The notes under the pieces are model-generated. The model did no database searches. It was not told the DNA's origin and was given only the letters and a program-made list of their open reading frames with translations. Source: Halicephalobus mephisto (lineage: Eukaryota > Nematoda > Chromadorea > Rhabditida > Panagrolaimidae). Taken from it: DNA of 64,000 bases. Of this stretch, positions 25,665 to 36,849 are shown piece by piece. The position numbers and the translations under genes were made by a program. Position 1 is the stretch's first letter, and every line of letters starts with the position of its first letter. The DNA is taken from positions 62,001 to 126,000 of the forward strand of contig SWDT01000065.1 of assembly GCA_009193035.1 (NCBI GenBank), read 5' to 3'.

Positions 25665-28368
25665 TTATGAAGCCATTGCCTGAGGCTCGCGTGTGATTTG
25701 GTCACTGAGAGCTCCACCTGAAATGATTACTGTCTTGGATAACTCACATCTGGCGGAATAATCGAACAAGATTCCGAGAAATTTCACGAAAAAACAGATG
25801 TTCTAGGTCAAAAAGTCTGTTTTTGGTGATGTTTGAATAAATTTATCATTCAATTATCAACAACTAATTTTTATTTATTAAAAATTGCACCTTTATTTGA
25901 TAATTTTAAATAAATAAAAAATTCATTTTTCTTTAATAAAATACAATTTTTAATTCAAATATGTAAATTAGGAAATTTATTTTTTGGGTTTTAAGTGGGT
26001 CGTACTTCTGAAACATCTGGAAACAAATTTAGACAAAAATGATTTCATAAAAAATAATTAATTAAAGTTTGTGAGTCAAAAGTTAAATATTAAAAAACTC
26101 AAAGGTAACTTTCGTCATAGAAATGCTAATGGCCAATCTCAGTTCGCTTATTTTTGAGCGAAAATAAAATTTAAAAAAATAAATTTAAAAATTAATAAAG
26201 TGATCTGTTATTGTGAAATCTACAGTAACTATCATGAATTTTTTTTAAAATTTATATGGAATTTTTAGTAGAATTAAATTTTGTGAAGTTATTAATCATT
26301 TTAAAAATTCGCTTATTTTTGAGCGAAAATAAAATTTAAAAAAATAAATTTAAAAATTAATAAAGTGATCTGTTATCGTAAAATCTACAGTAACTGTTAC
26401 GATTTTTTTTTAAATTTAGATTGAATTTTTAGTAGAATTAAATTTTGTGAAGTTATTAATTGTTATAAAAATTCGCTTATTTTTCAGCGAAAATAAAATT
26501 TAAAAAATAAATTAAAAAATTAATAGTTATCTGTTATTGTGAAATCTACAGTAACTGTTACGATTTTTTTAAAAATTTATATGGAATTTTTAGTAGGATT
26601 AAATTTTGTGAAGTTATTAATTGTTATAAAAATTCGCTTATTTTTGAGCGAAAATAAAATTAAAAAAAATAAATTAAAAAATTAATAGTTATCTGTTATT
26701 GTGAAATCTACAGTAACTATTATGAATTTTTTTTAGATTTTTGAATTTTCGTATTTAAAATTTTTTTATTTTTTGAATTTGTTCTACAGTATACTGTTGT
26801 CCATAATGTGATCTGTTTTTCGAGAATCCGATCGAAAACAGTAACTTTTTGTGACAGGTTTACATTACAGTAAACAGGTTCCTAATAAGTATAAAAACGA
26901 TAAATGTAATTTTATCATGGGTTTTCTTTTAAATTCTGTCTGATTACTTTTTTGAAATTTTTAATCTCATTCGTAAACAACGAAGTTTGTTGTGATCATC
27001 AAGGGTTTCGCGATGAGATTTAACTTTGATCTTTTTTAAGACAATTTCCATTTTCGCTTAAAATTAAGCGAAGTTTAAATGTTTTTTAAATTTCATTGTT
27101 GAAGATAATCCACTTTTTTAAAATCACTTTTTTATTGTCGCTTAAAATTAAGCGAAGTTTAGAGTTTTTAAAAGTTTCGTGAAGAAAGTTCATTTTTATT
27201 TTAGTAACAATTTCCACTTTCGCTTAAAATTAAGCAAATTCTATAGTTTTTAAAAATTTCATTGTTGAAGATAATCCACTTTTTAAAATTACTTTTTCAT
27301 TTAATATATACGCTTAAAAATAAACGAATTTTATAGTTTTTGAAAACTTCGTGATGGGAGCTAGTCTGTTTATTAAAATTAATTTTTATTTGCGCTCGAA
27401 AATGAGCGAATTTATAACGATTTTCAGAGACTTCGAAATAAGAATTAATTTCTCTCATTTTCAGCGACAATTTTTACTTTCGCTTATAAGTAAAAAAATT
27501 CGTTAAAGTTCTCAAAACTTTCGTCGTGGGAGTTAATTTTATAATTTTCTTCGATTATTTTTATTAATTCTCACTCAAACTAACAAACAACAGACTTTGT
27601 TACGGTCATGAAGGATTTCGTGACGAAATTCAATATCCTCTTGTTGTTTTAATTTCCATTCAGATTGAAAACAAATAAATTCATTACGATTTTCAAAGGT
27701 TTCTCTGTGGGACCTAATTCCGTTTTTTGAAGTTGTTTTGATGAGAAACTTTATTCATATAAATAAATAAACACAATTACCGTAATTCTAAAAATTCCGT
27801 GTAAAATTTATTTTTTTAATTTTCTGATGATAGTTTCATTTTCGCTCGAAATAAGCGAACTCGCTAAAATTTTTGGAAATTTTATGTTAGAAATTAATTT
27901 ATTTTTTTAATTTTTAGAGACAATTCCCACTTTCGCTAAAAAAGCGAATTTGTTAAAGTTTTTAGAAATTTTATGTTAGAAGTTAATTTATTTTTTACTT
28001 TTTAGGGACAATTCCCATTTTCGCTAAAATAAGCGAATTTGTTAAAGTTTTTAGAAATTAATTTATTTTTTTAATTTTTAGAGACAATTCTCACTTTCGC
28101 TCAAAATAAGCGAACAAATTACAATCAAAAGTTCCGTTATAAAAGTTAATTATGTTTTATTTTTTGCACTATTTATATTTGCAAAAACAGAATGAACTGA
28201 TCACTGTTTTCCAAAACTTCGGATCGGAAGTCGATTTGACGTTCCGCGACGTGGTGACACAATGTCAAATTTCAACCAGTATTTATTTCTGACAATAAGA
28301 ATCTAGATTCTCCCGTGTCACGTTCCACGAACTTGGTTTTTTCTTGTTCTGCTGAGCCTTGCTCATTG
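25665..28368 (-). CDS. Possible two-exon micropeptide gene (weak)
   Basis: Two GC-richer patches on the minus strand look coding. The distal one starts ATG at 28368, reads MSKAQQNKKKP and could be spliced after 28335 at a GTTCGT donor (unspliced it stops after 27 codons). The proximal one, 25717-25665, follows the acceptor ATCATTTCAG and reads GALSDQITREPQAMAS then stop. The phase joins exactly (one base plus two), giving about 28 residues. I do not recognise the product. The long repeat-filled intron and weak donor make this speculative; they may be two unrelated fragments. Confidence 0.22.
26100..26750. repeat. Tandem repeat, about 163 bp, four copies, each carrying an AGCGAA hairpin
   Basis: Units share ATTCGCTTATTTTTGAGCGA, an inverted-repeat core, then TCTGTTATTGTGAAATCTAC and AATTTTGTGAAGTTATTAAT. 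The core is in the opposite orientation to those at 27-28 kb and 32 kb. Confidence 0.85.
27040..28130. repeat. Array of about ten AGCGAA hairpin units, period 80-110 bp
   Basis: Cores such as TTTCGCTTAAAATTAAGCGA (27053), TGCGCTCGAAAATGAGCGAA (27390), TTCGCTAAAATAAGCGAATT (28019) and TTCGCTCAAAATAAGCGAAC (28096) recur with partly conserved spacers. Substitutions often occur on both arms so that pairing is kept. Confidence 0.8.
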
Positions 28369-28429
28369 CCTCAGGGCATATAATCAAAGAACAATGAGTA
28401 ATTGTCAAAATTGCGGAAAACTAGTTTTA

Positions 28430-29400
28430 CTGTAATTTTTAAAGTTGTAAAATTAATTTTTTAATTTTATAAAATTTTGAAAAATTAATTTTAATTAAAA
28501 AAACATTAATTTTTTTATTTCATAAAATTTTAAAAAATTAATTTTAATTAAAAATATATTAATTTTTTAATTTTATAAAATTTTGAAAAATTAATTTTTT
28601 TATTTTATAAAATTAAAAAGATTTATTTTTTATTTAAAAATATATTTCAATAATTTTCAGAATTAAAAAAAAGGTTTACTGTAATTTTTAAAATTGTGAA
28701 ATTAATTTTTTTTATAAAATTTAAAAAATATTTTAATTAAAAATGTATTAATTTTTTTTATTTTATAAAATTTTGGAAAAATATTTTAATTAAAAATGAA
28801 TTAATTTTTTTATAAAATTAAAATAATATTTTAATTAAAAAATTCTTTCTAAAATTAGTTTTACCGTAGGTTATCAAATTGTTTAATTAATTATTTATTT
28901 TTTAATTTTGCAAAATTTCGAAAAAAAAATTTAATTTTTTTTTAAAATGGATTGAGAAATTAAAAAATTTTATAAAAATATTTAAAATTAAAAATTTCTA
29001 AATTTATCAATTTTCAAAAAAAAATTAATTTTATATTTTAAAACTTTATTTTTAGTTTTTTAAAATATTAATTTTTTAATTTTAAAAGTTTTAAATAATG
29101 GTTTTTTTTTAATTTTATGATTTTTTAATTATTTGAAATTTTAAATAATATTTTTTTTAATTTTCGAATATTTTATTTTTTTAATTTTTTAATTTTAAAA
29201 ATTTTAAATAATATTTTTTTTTAATTTTCGAATATTTTATTTTCTTAATTTTAAATAATATTTTTTTTATTTTTTAAAATTTTCAAATATTTTATTTTTT
29301 TTTAATTTTATGATTTTTTAATAATAAAGTTTTTAATTATTTAAACATTAATTTTTTTCTTTTTAATTTTATACTTTTTTCACAAATTTTGGTTTACTTT
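28430..29400. repeat. A/T low-complexity block upstream of the collagen gene
   Basis: Repeated TTAATTTTATAAAATTTT words; no gene visible. Confidence 0.8.
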
Positions 29401-29539
29401 TTTAAGTAGTAAACCTTACAATTTTAGAGAAATGAAAAGTGAATTGTCTCATGACAAACGACCGAGACGGACAAAAATATTCACGAAACAATAAAAAAAT
29501 GCCCGAGGCAACTTTGGCCTGACTCCAATTTTCTTTCTT

Positions 29540-29545
29540 TATAAG
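29540..29545 (+). promoter_or_regulatory. TATA-like box of the collagen gene
   Basis: TATAAG lies about 40 bp before the collagen start codon, within an island of balanced composition (29400-29580). Confidence 0.4.
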
Positions 29546-29581
29546 ATCCAAGAACTGATCATAACCAGTCATTTCTGAAAA

Positions 29582-32500
29582 ATGAAAACCGAATTTCAGC
29601 AAAATGCGGCCAAATTTCGAGAAGCAGAATCTTTGAAAAAATTGGCCTTCTTCGGAACCATCGTGGCCACTTCTGCCATCCTTGTCGGAATCGTGGCCGT
29701 TCCATCCCTCTACGGATATCTCCAAAGAATCCAAAGTGCCTTAGAAGTAAGTTAAAAAACTATAAATTTAAAAAAATAAAAACTTTAAATTTAAAAAAAA
29801 TAAAAACTTTAAATTTAAAAAAAATAAAAATTTTAATTTTCAAAAAAAATAATAACTTTAAATTTTAAAAATTTTAATTTAAAAAAAAAATAAAAACTTT
29901 AAATTTAAAAAAAATAAAAATTTTTGAATTAAGAAAAAATAAATTTTAAATTTTAAAGATTTTTGAATTTTTTATTTTTAATTAAAGTTTGAAATTAACT
30001 AAAATTGTGAAATTGAATAATATTTTTAAAATTTGATGATATTATTAAATTTAATAAATTATGTTTTAGGCCGAAACTCAATACTGTAGATCAGCTACCG
30101 GAACCCTTTGGCGTCAGTTCGCTCATGCCCAAGTGTCCAAAGGAGTCATCAGAACAGACATCCTCGAAAATCATTCATCTCTTGAAGAATTTATCGGTTA
30201 GTGAATTTCATTAATTTTATTAAATATTTTATTAAAATTTTCTAAAATTAAAAATTTCGAAACTTTAGAAATTCATGCTGAGACAATTTCACAGAAATTA
30301 AAATTTTTGTATTTATGAAATTTGGATTTTCTAGAAACTTAAGATTTCCGAAATCCGCTAAGACGTCAGAATTGGCATCTGAAATTAAGGCTTCTAAAAA
30401 CTTCGAAACTTTAGAAATTCATGCTGAGACGATTTCACAGAAATTAAAATTTTTGTATTTATGAAATTTGGATTTCTTAGAAGTTTCTAAGATTTTCGAA
30501 ATCCGCCAAGAAGTCAGAATTAGTATCTGAAATTAAGGATTCTAAAAATATCTAAGAAAATTTAGAAATTAAAATTCTTGTATTTATGAAATTTGGATTT
30601 TTTAGAAACTTTCAAGATTTCCAAAATCCGCTAAGTAGTCAGAATTAGTATCTGAAATTAAGGATTCTAAAAATTTCGAAATTTTAGAAATTCATGCTGA
30701 GACGATTTCACAAAAATTCTAATTTCTGTATTTATGAAATTTGGATTTTCTAGAAACTTTTAAGATTTTCGAAATCCACCAAGATGTCAGAATTAGTATC
30801 TGAAATTAAGGATTCTAAAAATTTCGGAACTTTAAATATTCGTGCTGAGACAATTTCGAAAATTTACTCCTAATTTTCGTAATTTGATGATTAAAACTTC
30901 AGCGAGAAGCAGACGTCAAGCGGAATATGACGCTGGTGTGAATAATTACGGTGCTTCGGCTCCTGCTGCTGAGCCGGTGTTCGCCGCTCCGGTCCAGACC
31001 GCTAGTATTGCCCAAACTTGTTCTTGTAGGATGGGGGATGCCGGTCCTCCGGGACCTCCAGGAGAAGACGGAGCTGATGGATCTGATGGATTGCCGGGCA
31101 GTGATGGAGCTTCAGGAGCCGATGCAGCTCCAGATGCCGTTCCAACAGCTGATGATTTCTGTTTCGATTGTCCTCCAGGTTTTTAAATTAAAAAAAAAAT
31201 ATTTTTAAAAAATGTATTTTTCAGGTCCGCCAGGTCCTGGAGGCAACCCTGGACCCAAAGGTGCCTCTGGCAATCCGGGCACTCCTGGATCCCCTGGTGA
31301 GAACGGAACTCCCGGACCTAGAGGACCTACCGGACCTGCCGGACTGCCCGGACCTAACGGCAACCCCGGTGCCGACGGATCTCCCGGACAACCCGGAGTT
31401 CAGAACGAAGTCCCCGGAATTCCCGGTCCTGCAGGGCCTGCAGGACCCGCAGGAGTCCCCGGACCACAAGGACCCCCCGGACCCAACGGAACTCCCGGGG
31501 TTGCTGGGTCACCCGGACCCCAAGGAGACGCCGGAACCCCAGGAGCACCAGGACAACCCGGCGAGCCTGGATATCCCGGTCCCGACGGAGAAAGAGGCTC
31601 ACGTAAGTTCCTTCACAATTTAAGTCTTCCAAAATCTTCCAAAGTCCATTTCATCGTTTTCTAAACACCTACCGTAAGATCGATTATCCTAAATTTTCAT
31701 TTTGCATTCGATCACGGATTCGGCCTAGACAAAGGACCCTTACAGTACGCCATAAAAAATAAATCTCATATATCGGGAAATTTTCAATGTTGTTTGAAAA
31801 TTCATCAATTGGTCCTCATTTTTGATTTTTCGCACGAAATTGCACCTGCGCTTACGAATAAGCGAAATTTTACAATTAGGGATTTCGTGGGAGAAGTTGA
31901 TTTCACATTCTGCAATAACTTTTCTATTTCCATCTTTGTACTAAATCCCACTCATATCAGAGAACAATCAAATTCTCATAGAAATTTAGCGAAAAATTCC
32001 ATTTTCGCTCAAAAAAAGTGAATTTGTCAAATGTTCTAAAACTTTTACAACAAAAACTAATTCCATATTCCATAATAATCATTTTTTAAATTTTGGTTCT
32101 TATATTAAATCTCATCTAATATTCAAAATTTCGTAATCGCCAAAAATTTAGCGAAAAATTTCATTTTCGCTTTAAAAAAACGAATTTGTCAAATTTTCTA
32201 AAACTTTTACAACAAAAACTAATTCCATATTCCATAATAATCATTTTTCAAATTTCGGTTCTTATATTAAATCTCATCTAAGAATATTCAAAATTTCGTA
32301 ATCGCCGAAAATTTAGCGAAAAATTTCATTTTCGCTCAAAAAAAGCGAATTTGTCAAAGTCGCTGAAAGTTTCGTAACTTTTTCTACTTTTTTTATTTTA
32401 CTACATCTAAGAATAATCAAATTCTTACGGTCATCGAATTGTCGCATTAAAATTTACTTTCACTTTCCGGAACAATGCTTATTGAAAATCCATATTTAAT

Positions 32501-32877
32501 TTCCACTACATGTCCCGATTACTGAACTCTGAACATTAATTTTTAAAATGTCTGTTTACTACTTTAAATTAATGAGTAATATTATTTTTAATTAATTTTC
32601 GTGTCAATTATTAAAGTACCTTTTTAATTTTCTTTCAAAAATTAAATTTTTTTTTACTTTTTCAAAATTATTTTTTTTTACTTTTTTAAAATTTATTTTT
32701 TTTACTTTTTTAAAATTTATATTTTTTTTTATTTTTTCAAAATTTATTTTTTTTGTTTTAAAATTTACTTTTTTTTATTTTTTTAAAATTTATTTTTTTT
32801 ACTTATTTTTTAATCTTTAATTTTCAGAAGGTGCATGTGATCACTGTCCTGTTCCTCGTACCGGTCCTGGTTATTGA
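29582..32877 (+). CDS. Nematode cuticle collagen, 331 residues
   Basis: Exons 29582-29746, 30070-30196, 30903-31178, 31225-31602 and 32828-32877 join in phase. Residues 1-55 carry the cuticle-collagen N-terminal box with a hydrophobic anchor ([20 protein letters not shown]); a RSRR furin-type site follows near residue 100. Gly-X-Y repeats run in a short block from about residue 145 and a long block in exon 4, interrupted near DDFCFDC and QNEVPGI, and the end is [13 protein letters not shown]. Flanking cysteines (CSC, CFDC, CDHC) would form interchain bonds in the trimer. It is secreted by hypodermis into the cuticle. Intron 2 and the 1.2-kb intron 4 are packed with repeats. The stop is 60 bp from the stop of the convergent glycosylase gene. 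Confidence 0.95.
30230..30870. repeat. Tandem repeat in collagen intron 2, about 145 bp, four copies
   Basis: Units share AAATTCATGCTGAGACGATT, TTGTATTTATGAAATTTGGA and GTCAGAATTAGTATCTGAAA. Confidence 0.85.
31840..32370. repeat. AGCGAA hairpin units in collagen intron 4, about 165 bp, three to four copies
   Basis: Cores at about 31850, 32003, 32166 and 32333 (for example TTTCGCTCAAAAAAAGCGAA) are linked to AACAAAAACTAATTCCATAT and AAAATTTCGTAATCGCC. The family matches the arrays at 26-28 kb. Confidence 0.85.
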
Positions 32878-32937
32878 TAAACCTGTATTCAATTGTAAAA
32901 CAATATAGATTCGCTAGTTTCATAAAAATTTACAAAA

Positions 32938-35329
32938 TTACTTCTTTTTTTTCTTCACAACATCATCAGAATCTTCGTTGAACCTCTTCAATCGAGTACT
33001 GAATAAAACAGAATGAGCCCAGCCAGCATGAGATCCGAATTTTTCACTGTAAAAACTTCCTAAAAAGTAACAATAAACAAATTTCAAAAATTAAAACCTA
33101 AAAACTCAAATTTTAAATTTAAATTTTTAAAAAATTAAATTTCTCCAAAATATGTAAAAATTAAATTTAAAAATTACAAAATTTATCTCACCAATTCTCT
33201 TGTATACCGTATCCGTTACAGTTTTGTTTTTCTTGAGATCAGACAAGTAATGATTGGCAGTAATTTGAAAAACATGAGTATCTACAGGAACCACGTGATG
33301 ATGCCCCAAGGCCATTAGACAAATACAATCAGCTACTTTAGGTCCGATTCCGTCTAGCTTCTGAATTTCCATTTTTGCTTCAGAATAATCCATCGATTTC
33401 AATTTTTTTTCAAAATTTTCAAACCCATTTTCTATGGAATTTAATTTTTTAACTGTTTGAGCTATGTATTTAGCCCTGTAGCCAAATCCCTTCTTCCTCA
33501 ACGTTGTTTCCATCGAATCCAAGTTTTCTACAAATTGTTCAAGACTTGGAAAATCATAATACTCCATCGGAATCCCTTCTTTGACAGATCCAATGGTCGT
33601 CTTGTCTCCATAAAGAAAACTAAGGGTATTAACCATCCCTAAAATTAATTTTTTTAGAATCTTAGACATTTTTAAAACCCCATATGTAAATCTCCAACTT
33701 TTATAAAAAAATTTTTCTAAAATATAGAATTTAAAAAAAACTTGATTTTAAATTTCATATACATATTTTTATATTTTTGTTGAATCACGAACCATCCATC
33801 TGAATACAAGTCCAGGTAATATTGGTCCCGAAAAGAAATCCCTGAGAAAAAACAATAAGTTTACAATTGTGCACTAGCGAAAAAATCAAGTAAATTGCGC
33901 AATATTTATTAGAGTTGTTTTGTATCTCATGTCTCCGGCTCAATAAATCACTTTTGTACTTATTTCTCATTTCCACGTGAACCAGAAGCCCCTAACCACA
34001 ATTTAGCAATTTTCAAATTTCTTAAATATTCTAAAAAACTTCACTTACATTCCAAAAAAATATATTTTAAGAAATTTCTTCCACTTTTATATATTTTTTA
34101 AAATTTCAAAAATTACACATTTTCAAACTTCTTAAATATTCTAAAAATTCTCATTTACATTCCTAAAAATGTATATTTTTTGATTTTTTTAATTCCCAAA
34201 ATTTCATATAAAAACTCACTCGAGATTCTCGTGATGTTGTTATTTGCACTACAGATAAACGCAAAAATCGTCTCCAGAAGCGGTTGTTTCAGGATTCTGA
34301 TACCTTCAAAATATCCCTCTCCAGAAGTCGATTCAAAAATCGAAGCAAAATGAGAATCCATCGATTTCCATTGAGAATACAAATCTGTCAAATTCACATT
34401 TAACTAAAAAAAATATTTTAAATTATTTTTTAAAATAAATCTTACTTGAAAATAATTTTTTAAATCTTGTGCATCATTTATTTCTGAAGTTTCACATCGA
34501 GGAAATCTTCCGAGAACTTCAAATCCAATTCTAGAATCGTCTTCTCTCCAAATTTTCCAAATTCTGTTCAAAGCCACTCCAATTACGAAAGAATCGTGGT
34601 TTTTCCAGCTAAAAATAAAAAATTACGAATTTTTGATATATTAAAAACAATACTGTAATAAAAATTACAAATTTTTTGCAAAATTATCTCGAGAGGAATT
34701 TCCAGATTATTCTATAAAATTCTAATTCAAAAAAAAAAATTAAAATCAATTTTTTAAAATTTATCTCAAAACGAATTTTTAGAATATTTTAGAAACTTTC
34801 AAAATTTTGAATTTCAGATCTTGATTCCAAAACTTTCAATTCTGAAATTTCCAGAAAGAGTTGAAATTTTGAAAGCATCAAAAATATCCTAATAAATTCT
34901 GGAGGATTCTAAAAACATGATATTTTTAAATGCTTCTTAATTTTTCAGCAGATTCTGGAACATTCTAAAAACATGATATTTTCAAAAGCTTAATTTTTCA
35001 GTAAATTTTGGAAGATTCTAAAAACTTTAAAATCATAATTAAATATAAAAAAAATTATGTAAATTTTTCTGGAGAGAAATTTCTGAAATTTTAAAAACTT
35101 CCAAAATCGTCGATTTTAGATATTGATTCTAAAATTTTCTATTAAATTTTTAAGGATTTTAATTTTTTATGAAATTCTAACATGTTAGAAATTTTAAATT
35201 TCGGTTAATAAAAAATAATATTACTTACCGAAAACTCTGTCCATTAAGTAGAACTGTCTTCAGATTCAGTTCCTTCTTAGAGCAAGACACAAACTGCGGA
35301 CTTGTCATCTTCTGGAGTCCTCTAATCAT
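32938..35329 (-). CDS. OGG1: 8-oxoguanine DNA glycosylase/AP lyase (OGG1), 338 residues
   Basis: Exons in transcription order: 35329-35229, 34608-34446, 34403-34220, 33638-33192, 33059-32938, all GT-AG and phase-matched. The enzyme excises 8-oxoguanine opposite C in base-excision repair. The N-terminal OGG domain is recognisable (LNGQSFRWKN; YFQLNVNLTDLYSQW; FAFICSANNNITRI), as is the helix-hairpin-helix GPD motif LDGIGPKVADCICLMALGHH with the nucleophile Lys250 and the catalytic Asp269 in VPVDTHVFQI. These fall at almost the same positions as Lys249 and Asp268 of the human enzyme (345 residues). It ends in GSHAGWAHSVLFS and a Lys tail. The start could instead be the in-frame ATG at 35308; the longer one adds MIRGLQK. 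It is the last gene of the operon-like cluster. Confidence 0.93.
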
Positions 35330-35659
35330 CGAAAATAAAAAATTCAAATTCAATTTTAAATTTTCCTTAACCATTCCAATTCCATATTTAATAAAAATTA
35401 AAAAATATTTAAAAATCGTTAAATAACAAATAATTATTCAAATCTAAAATTTTATATTTTTATTATCTGTGACGAAATTTACGAAAAAGTCAACATTAAA
35501 ACCAAAATAAAATCTACAGTATACTCGATATATTCAGACAGACCAATCAGTTTTTATATATTTTCATTTATGAAGATTCTGAAATCAAAATAAAACCTGC
35601 AACATGCCCGCAATAATTAATAAAATCAACTTGACAATTATTGTGTGAAAAAATTAATT

Positions 35660-36496
35660 TCATTTTGATTTCTCGATAGATTTCGCCATTGATAATTTTT
35701 CTATTATAAATTTCTCAAACAATTCTTCATCAAAACCAGATATTGCAGATTTCAAGTAGTCCCTTCTGAGATCATTGATTTCTTTTCCTCGAGATTCAAA
35801 CCCAGAATTGATGATTTTATTCGTGATTTTTCTCGATTTGGCTTCAATCACATCTTTTTCATTTTTAAAATTTTTCGAAATTTTATCTCCATTATGCAAA
35901 TTTCTTTTTTCCAAAGACATTGATTCCAATTTCTTGTTCAAATTTTGCCAAATATCTTCAATTTTCGAATTCGAATTAATAAATATAAAATCCTAAAAAA
36001 TCAAAAAATTAAAAATCACAATTACGTCCATTACAGTATACCATACATTTTCTGTTTCAAATTTTTCAAAAATATTCTGAATGACGTCATCCGTAATTTC
36101 CAATCCAAAAAATTGTTGTCTTGATTTATTTCTTTTTTTCGCTGTTTCAACATCAGATTCCACTTTTCCAACAACAAATTTGAATCCATTTCTAGAGGCA
36201 AATTTCATAAACGGTCTTCTTTGACTTTGAAGATACAAAATATCATCAATAAAAACAAATTTAACATTTTCAAATTTCACAATATCATCAAAAACGAATT
36301 TTTCCCAAGATTGTCTTAACAATTTCGCTTTCGGCAAATCTCCATTATTCTTTCCACAATCCTTCTGAACACTACTTCTAACATAATCATCAAAAGAAAA
36401 CAAAATCCCTTCTTCTCCTGTTATATTTTTCAAATTTCTGCAAATTGTTGTTTTTCCAGAAGCCGGGATTCCACAAATCAGAATTATTGCAGACAT
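35660..36496 (-). CDS. pstk: L-seryl-tRNA(Sec) kinase (PSTK), 267 residues
   Basis: Two exons, 36496-36026 and 35992-35660, join in phase across a 33-nt intron. The enzyme phosphorylates Ser-tRNA(Sec) so that SEPSECS can make Sec-tRNA. The N-terminus has the P-loop GIPASGKTT (residues 9-17), followed by SFDDYVRSS, by LLRQSWEKFV, and by the hallmark VFIDDILYLQSQRRPFMKFA, which parallels the LDDNFYYQSMR segment of animal PSTK. The C-terminal part is a charged helical region ending LRRDYLKSAISGFDEEL. It is somewhat shorter than mammalian PSTK. The small size of the intron and the acceptor 7 nt before the ATG (GTTACAG) fit a trans-spliced operon gene. A generic P-loop kinase is the less likely alternative. 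Confidence 0.85.
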
Positions 36497-36849
36497 CGAT
36501 CTTCTGTAACATATTCCGAAAACCCAAAAAACTTTAAAAATTAAAAACTTAAAAAATAAAAAGGAAATTAAACCTAAAATCCCACAATTATTTTAGATAA
36601 ATCTTTTATTAGAGTTCCCGCCTCCATAAATACAAACCCAAATTTCCTTGCATAAGTGGATAATGCCAAAAAATAAAAATTGATATATGAATGATATAAG
36701 TTTCAATGTCAATGGCCAAAATATGTAAAAACTGTCACAAATTACTGTCATTCTTCGTACACATGAGCTTCTAAACCCATAGAATATCTCAATAGGAATA
36801 TCTGCATATTGTCAATAGGATATGAACCTGGTCCATTTAGTAGATTCAT

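Noticed and set aside
31221..31632. Long open frames in other frames and on the minus strand of collagen exon 4
   Set aside because: Shadow frames produced by the regular GGN-CCN codon pattern of the Gly-X-Y repeat.
33785..33976. Minus-strand frame inside OGG1 intron 3
   Set aside because: The flanking exons already join in phase and match the OGG1 family without it, and there is no matching motif.
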